Made by a program: the position numbers and the translations under genes. A stretch of DNA of 64,000 nucleotides from assembly GCF_019175385.1 (NCBI RefSeq), contig NC_083346.1, forward strand, positions 91,518,333 through 91,582,332, read 5' to 3'. Position 1 is the first letter of the stretch, and every line of letters starts with the position of its first letter. Source of the DNA: Lycium barbarum (lineage: Eukaryota; Streptophyta; Magnoliopsida; Solanales; Solanaceae). The notes below the pieces were generated by a model. It was not told the DNA's origin, did no database searches, and worked only from the letters and a program-made list of their open reading frames with translations. This document shows positions 59,730 to 64,000 of the stretch, piece after piece.

Positions 59730-59992
59730 GAGCCTGTTTGGATGGGCTTATGCCTATAAGCTGTTTGCAGCTTATAAGCTAAAAAAAATAAGTTGGGGTA
59801 GTCTAACTTATTTTTTTTGGCTTATAAGCTGTTTTCAGCTTATAAGCTGCTTTAGATAAGCTAAGTCAAATGGGCCCAATTATTTTTTTGAGCTTATTTT
59901 AAGCACAAAATGACTTTAAGCTGACCAGCCAAACACTCAAAAAAGTTGAAAACAGCTTATAAGCTAACTTATAAGCCAATCCAAACGGGCTC
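59730..59992. mobile_element. MITE with GAGCCTGTTTGGAT ends (263 bp)
   Basis: Left end GAGCCTGTTTGGATGGGCTT and inverted right end AAGCCAATCCAAACGGGCTC; several internal 'agcttataagct' palindromes. The flanks share the 3 bp tat, compatible with a PIF/Harbinger-type 3-bp duplication. Superfamily is not certain. Confidence 0.7.
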
Positions 59993-60180
59993 TATATCCC
60001 CTCATCTGCCAATGCAGTAATGATGAGTCGAGTCACAATTTATTTTTTTAATTAATCCATGACATTAAAGCTACATTCCTAAGTGGAGTCTTTTTATTTC
60101 CTAGAAAAACTAAAACCGTGAAATATAAATGTTTATTCTTTTTTTTAATTCTCTTTTCTTTTTCTTCTCCCTGTAACGTA

Positions 60181-60363
60181 CAGGCAAGACCGGATTTAAG
60201 TAGGCTCCAAGAGGTTCAGATATGAAAAATAACACTTTATATACAAGGTTAAAACTATTTTTTTATGTATATATAATAAATGTTCTAACCCCCTTGGCTT
60301 CTTCGTGTATTTACTTCTTCATATTTTTAAATCCCCAAAGTGAAAATTCTGGCTCCGCCACTG
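60181..60363. mobile_element. Degenerate hAT-like MITE
   Basis: The right end CTGGCTCCGCCACTG equals that of the MITE at 32000-32177; the left end (caggcaagaccggattta) is diverged and the 8-bp flanks do not match well. The rest of 59993-60800 shows nothing else. Confidence 0.4.
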
Positions 60364-60892
60364 ATTAATTATTTTTACATCGATGGTTATGCTTTTTAAG
60401 GATAGGATATTATCCCATCACTAATGTTGAGCTAAAAATTGGCTTTAATGATTGAAAAAATTGGTCATTGTAAGTATATATATAACAATGGATTCATGTT
60501 CCTTAGTTATGAAATGGTCGTTAAAATTCATATTTCAGCCTGTTTATGGTGCCACAATACTGAAAATGTTGATGCAGTTCTTAGGAGGACGGGAATAACC
60601 TACCTAAAATTGAAATAAAAAACAATTCTAAGGATAATTCTGCTAAACATTTTCACAAGAGACGGATAAGTGTGTGTGTGTTGGGGGGGGGGGGGGGGGT
60701 GTTCTTATGCTATACGAGGAATCATAACCTAAAACAACTTGAATTTTTTATCACTTGTATATCATGTAGTATAATTTTTGATTTTCTTCCAAAGAAGTCG
60801 TGATTTGGAGTTAGGGAAAAACCTACAAACACTCTTTAGAGAAAAACCCTAGCCGAACAAAAACTATGCAAAACCTAGCCTTTCACCGGCCA

Positions 60893-62780
60893 CCATGGCC
60901 AATCCGGCCGGTCGACATCCTCCTACTAGGATTGTTCCACCTGCAATCTTTTGAAACCTAATGTGAATGCTATAATACAACTGGTAACACCCAAACCAGT
61001 GCTGTATTTACATGGTGAACAACATGTGACATGAAAATCTTCGGAGGTCAAACAAGTAATCATTTAAGAGAATTTACAATATGCTATTTGGGTAGGTTTT
61101 CTTATGATATAATTGACATTAAGGAACTCAAGAAAAGCTATACCTGATCAATGTTCAATTAAAGGTCCGTGTACAATTGGATTAATTGAAGATAAACATA
61201 TATTGATTTAGCACACTTTGTTGGAAGATTATGTTAAGATGAATATTACATAAAAATTCATGCTAGATATTGTCAGATGCGACCATTGATTTGGTACCAT
61301 TGGTTCAAGTCGGATGAAGAAACATCAATAGCAGTAGCATGGGTAAGTTTCCCTTAATTGTCTCCAAACTTCTCTGCAAGGGATGCTATTTTTTCAATGG
61401 CATCAGTAGTAGGAAGGCCCTTGACAATTGATTTGACCACTGCAAACAGGGAAAGACCTAGTTGTGCCAAGGTAAAGGTGAAAGTAGATTTATTATCAAA
61501 ACATCCACAAAGGATCCATATATCAGAGGAGGATGATGAGACAGGCAAACTGCAATTAAAGCGCATCAAAAGTGGTGGGAAATATCAGAGGAGGATCACC
61601 TTTCCAAATATTGCAAAACATTGCAAGTTACAAGGCCATAGAGAAGATGAGTACAGAGCTTTGAATCCAGAGTTAGAAAAGCAATATAGGGAAAAACTGA
61701 AAAAAGAAAGTAGTGAGATGAAGAACATAAATCAGATGGGTACCGCTGCAAATCAAAGAAGAACTTTAAGTAGTGGAAAAGTGGTGGGAAATATACAAGC
61801 CAAGCAGGAGTGGATGAAAAGAAGGAAAAATAAATACATCAAGGAAAAAAGTGAAGTAATACAGAGAGAAGTAGATGATCATACTAGTCAGGAGCTAGAA
61901 ATACAGTCCATACACGAAATGCGTTTGCCATCCTGGGTGCTGAAGACAACACTGATAAGAAGGATGAGAGTAATAATGCTAGATCTGCAAAAAGAAAGGA
62001 GATACAAAGGGAGGAGAAGAATGGGGAGAAGCAAGTTAGCAACAATAGAAAGAACTTTGACAGAAGTGAATCATCAAGTAGTCAAGTAGATAAAGTGGAG
62101 GTATCAAACAAAGAACGGAGAACAGCTCAGTCAAGTTTAATGTAAACAATGAGAACAACCCATCCAAAAATAAGTCAATGGTGGAAATAGAAGATAGATG
62201 CAGCAACAATTCAGTTCAAGAAGCAAACAAAGAAGAAAAAAATAAAGCATACAATGACACTGAGTTACAGAACAACCAGCAATCCAAAGATACAACTGTA
62301 AAGACACTCAAGGAGACACAAGTTGATGAAGAAGATATGCAGCACCAAGGGAATTAAAATGGATCTCATCAATGCAGAAACAACAAGCTGATATGGGAAA
62401 CACTCAGGAGAAGCAAGTAGAAACAGATGATCAAAGAGGAAAAGGAGGTACTACTGTAGTCCCAAACAAGGAAGTAGCTCAACAGCAGAAGCAGATATAC
62501 AAAGAGAAAAAAGAGTCAATACAGGAGATCAAAGCAATGAGACAGATACATGTCCTACCAACAAAAAGAAAGCATTACAAGTGGTCAGCACAGATCCGAA
62601 CACAGGACAACTAGTTCCTACTGAAGAAAGAACTCAAGAGAAGGTACTAGGGAAAACAGGGGCAAAGGATCTAGATGTTCAGTCAATAGATCAAAATTTG
62701 AAGGCAACGGTCAAAGTTGGAGATCTATCATCGAAAGAAAGGCGTAAGAAGGGGCAAAAAGAAAAACATGAGGGATACTA
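60893..62780 (+). pseudogene. LINE ORF1 (DUF4283-type), broken
   Basis: The ATG at 60893 (ccaccATGGCC) begins MANPAGRHPPTRIVPPAI. Frameshifted pieces follow: YLGRFSYDIIDIKELKKSY (near 61085), WFKSDEETSIAVAW (near 61300), then NFSARDAIFSMASVVGRPLT, RPSCAKVKVKVDLL and a zinc knuckle HCKLQGHREDEYR whose last Cys is Tyr (61358-61670). The C-terminal part is Lys/Glu/Gln-rich and coiled-coil-like with stops. ORF1 proteins bind LINE RNA. It is inactive here. Confidence 0.8.
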
Positions 62781-62814
62781 GTGCTCCCCCAGCAGCTCAA
62801 ACAAGAACTATTAA

Positions 62815-64000
62815 TAAATCTAATAATCTATGATGAATGCTCACATGGAACATTAGATCTGTTAATACAATGGAAGCTTTACAAGATTGATAAAAATGCA
62901 TCAAAAGTATCAGTTTGGTTTTATAGGATTGCTGGAACCTTTTCAGAATGCTAACAAAATTGAAACATACATGAGGAGAATTGGATTACAAACTGATGTA
63001 GTAAACATATCTGGAAAGATCTAGGCTTTTGGATGAAATGTTTGAAGTAAATATAATTATAGATCATCCACAACAATTAACTCTCAAGTTGAAAACGCTG
63101 GGCAATCAGGAAGAAATGGTGGTAACATTGATCTACGCAAAATGCACTCAAGTAGAAAGGAGGGAATTATGGGAATCTTTGGAAGATATGGCTACAATAA
63201 TGGTTCAACCATGGATGATAGGGATTTCAATGTTATTACTTCAGATGAGGAGAAATATGGGGGGTTAACTATAACAATAAATGAAATACAATATTTTAGA
63301 GGATGTACTCAAAACTGTGGAGTGTTAAACTTGGGTTTCAAATGAAGCAAATACACATGGTGGAATGGACAAAGTGGGGAGGATTGCATTTTTAAAAGTT
63401 TGGATAGATGTTTGGGCAATCAAGCATTACAAAATAGATATCCTGGTATAGATATCACACATTTAATCAGAACATGTTCTGATCATGCTTTATTATTGAT
63501 ATCTTACTTAGGGGAATCTGTGCCAGTTAAGAAACCTTTTAAAATTCTCAATTTATAGGTGAAACATGAGGCCTTCTTGGACATAGTTGGAGCACAATGG
63601 ATAACAGACTTCACGGCAAATCCTTTCATCATTTTCCATCACAAAATGAAAAAGGTGAAAGTTGTCTTAATACAGTGGAGCAAAGATACTTTGGAAACAT
63701 ATTTCAAGAGATAGAGACATTTGAGGATATGATTAAAGTACATGAAATTCAGTTTGAGTTGCAACCTACACCAGAAAAAAGAGAGAGGTTTACATAGAGT
63801 GCAAGCAGACTTGAATTGATACTTACATTTGGAAGAGGAGTTTTGGAAGCAGAAGGCTGGAATGCGATGGTTCCAGGTTGGGGAAAGAAACACAAAATCT
63901 TTCCATACATATGTGCAAGGAAGAAGAAAAAGACTATAACTGAAAAGAATTCAAGACCACAATGGAAACTGGGTAGAAACAAATGAAAAGATATTTGAAG
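62815..64000 (+). pseudogene. LINE ORF2, endonuclease region, broken
   Basis: Begins near LTWNIRSVNTMEA (62835), the usual L1 endonuclease start. It continues in other frames: FIGLLEPFQN, VVTLIYAKCTQVERRELW, RDFNVITSDEEKYGG (family GDFNVI; Gly is Arg), KYTWWNGQSGEDCIFKSLDR and TCSDHALLLI (active-site SDH). The linker EEEFWKQKAGMRWFQVGERN near 63835 leads toward the RT, which lies beyond 64000. At least five frameshifts or stops. Confidence 0.82.

Larger units (their letters stand above)
60800..64000 (+). mobile_element. L1-type LINE, 5' part, continues past the window
   Basis: Plus-strand LINE with 5' leader (about 60800-60892), ORF1 from 60893 and ORF2 from about 62815, cut by the window end. 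The two ORFs are in the usual order. It is a different copy, and a different subfamily by eye, from the minus-strand LINE at 53374-56620. Confidence 0.8.

Noticed and set aside
1..64000. CRISPR arrays, bacterial operons, integrated plant viruses, rRNA or tRNA genes
   Set aside because: Tandem repeats lack the spacer pattern of CRISPR. Every RT found belongs to Ty3-gypsy or LINE families (no pararetrovirus movement or coat protein). I saw no tRNA or rRNA sequence beyond primer-binding sites.

Overview
This is a repeat-dense, AT-rich stretch of a plant nuclear genome. The families present (Tat/Ogre-type Ty3-gypsy elements, plant L1-type LINEs, a Mutator-like element, Stowaway- and hAT-type MITEs, and intron-containing host gene remnants) point to a flowering plant. 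The LTR and MITE types resemble those I associate with Solanaceae, but the species cannot be fixed from this sequence alone. Almost everything is transposable-element DNA. One small host-type gene at 32539-32733 looks intact, and a few broken host-gene pieces are visible.

Layout. 1-6564: 5' end of a minus-strand Tat/Ogre-like element (A) with a very long LTR of about 5 kb, inserted into the gag gene of a second minus-strand element. 6565-8703: that second element (C), with part of gag and one LTR. C itself sits inside the coding region of a duplicate of the small host gene, whose 3' end survives at 8704-8783. 9643-21390: a complete plus-strand Tat-lineage element (B) with 680/701-bp LTRs and a perfect 5-bp target duplication (aaata). 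It has a decayed gag-pol with a second RNase H, and a long spliced antisense gene between integrase and the 3' LTR. 21391-26040: anonymous DNA with an aldehyde dehydrogenase (ALDH) pseudogene, poly-C repeats and a Stowaway MITE. 26049-30735: a Mutator-like element with long inverted ends, a perfect 9-bp target duplication, a broken transposase on the plus strand and two related minus-strand ORFs. 31400-34909: a second copy of the small-gene/ALDH block, with MITEs. 34910-40656: a solo-LTR-like piece, further copies of the small-gene upstream region, LINE and LTR fragments and a non-autonomous Mutator-like element. 40657-53124: a large minus-strand Ogre-like element (D) with 2.95-kb LTRs and gag but no recognisable pol. 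53125-64000: a 5'-truncated minus-strand LINE, a small Mutator-like element carrying a LINE fragment, a copia remnant, MITEs, and the 5' part of a plus-strand LINE that runs off the window.

How it fits together. The host content is a local segmental duplication of one block (small gene with its upstream region, followed by an antisense ALDH fragment), repeatedly broken by insertions. The nesting gives a relative order: duplication, then C into one gene copy, then A into C; B went into a MITE-like repeat next to that copy, and D into a third copy of the upstream region. All autonomous-type element ORFs seen here carry stops or frameshifts, so none looks able to move by itself.
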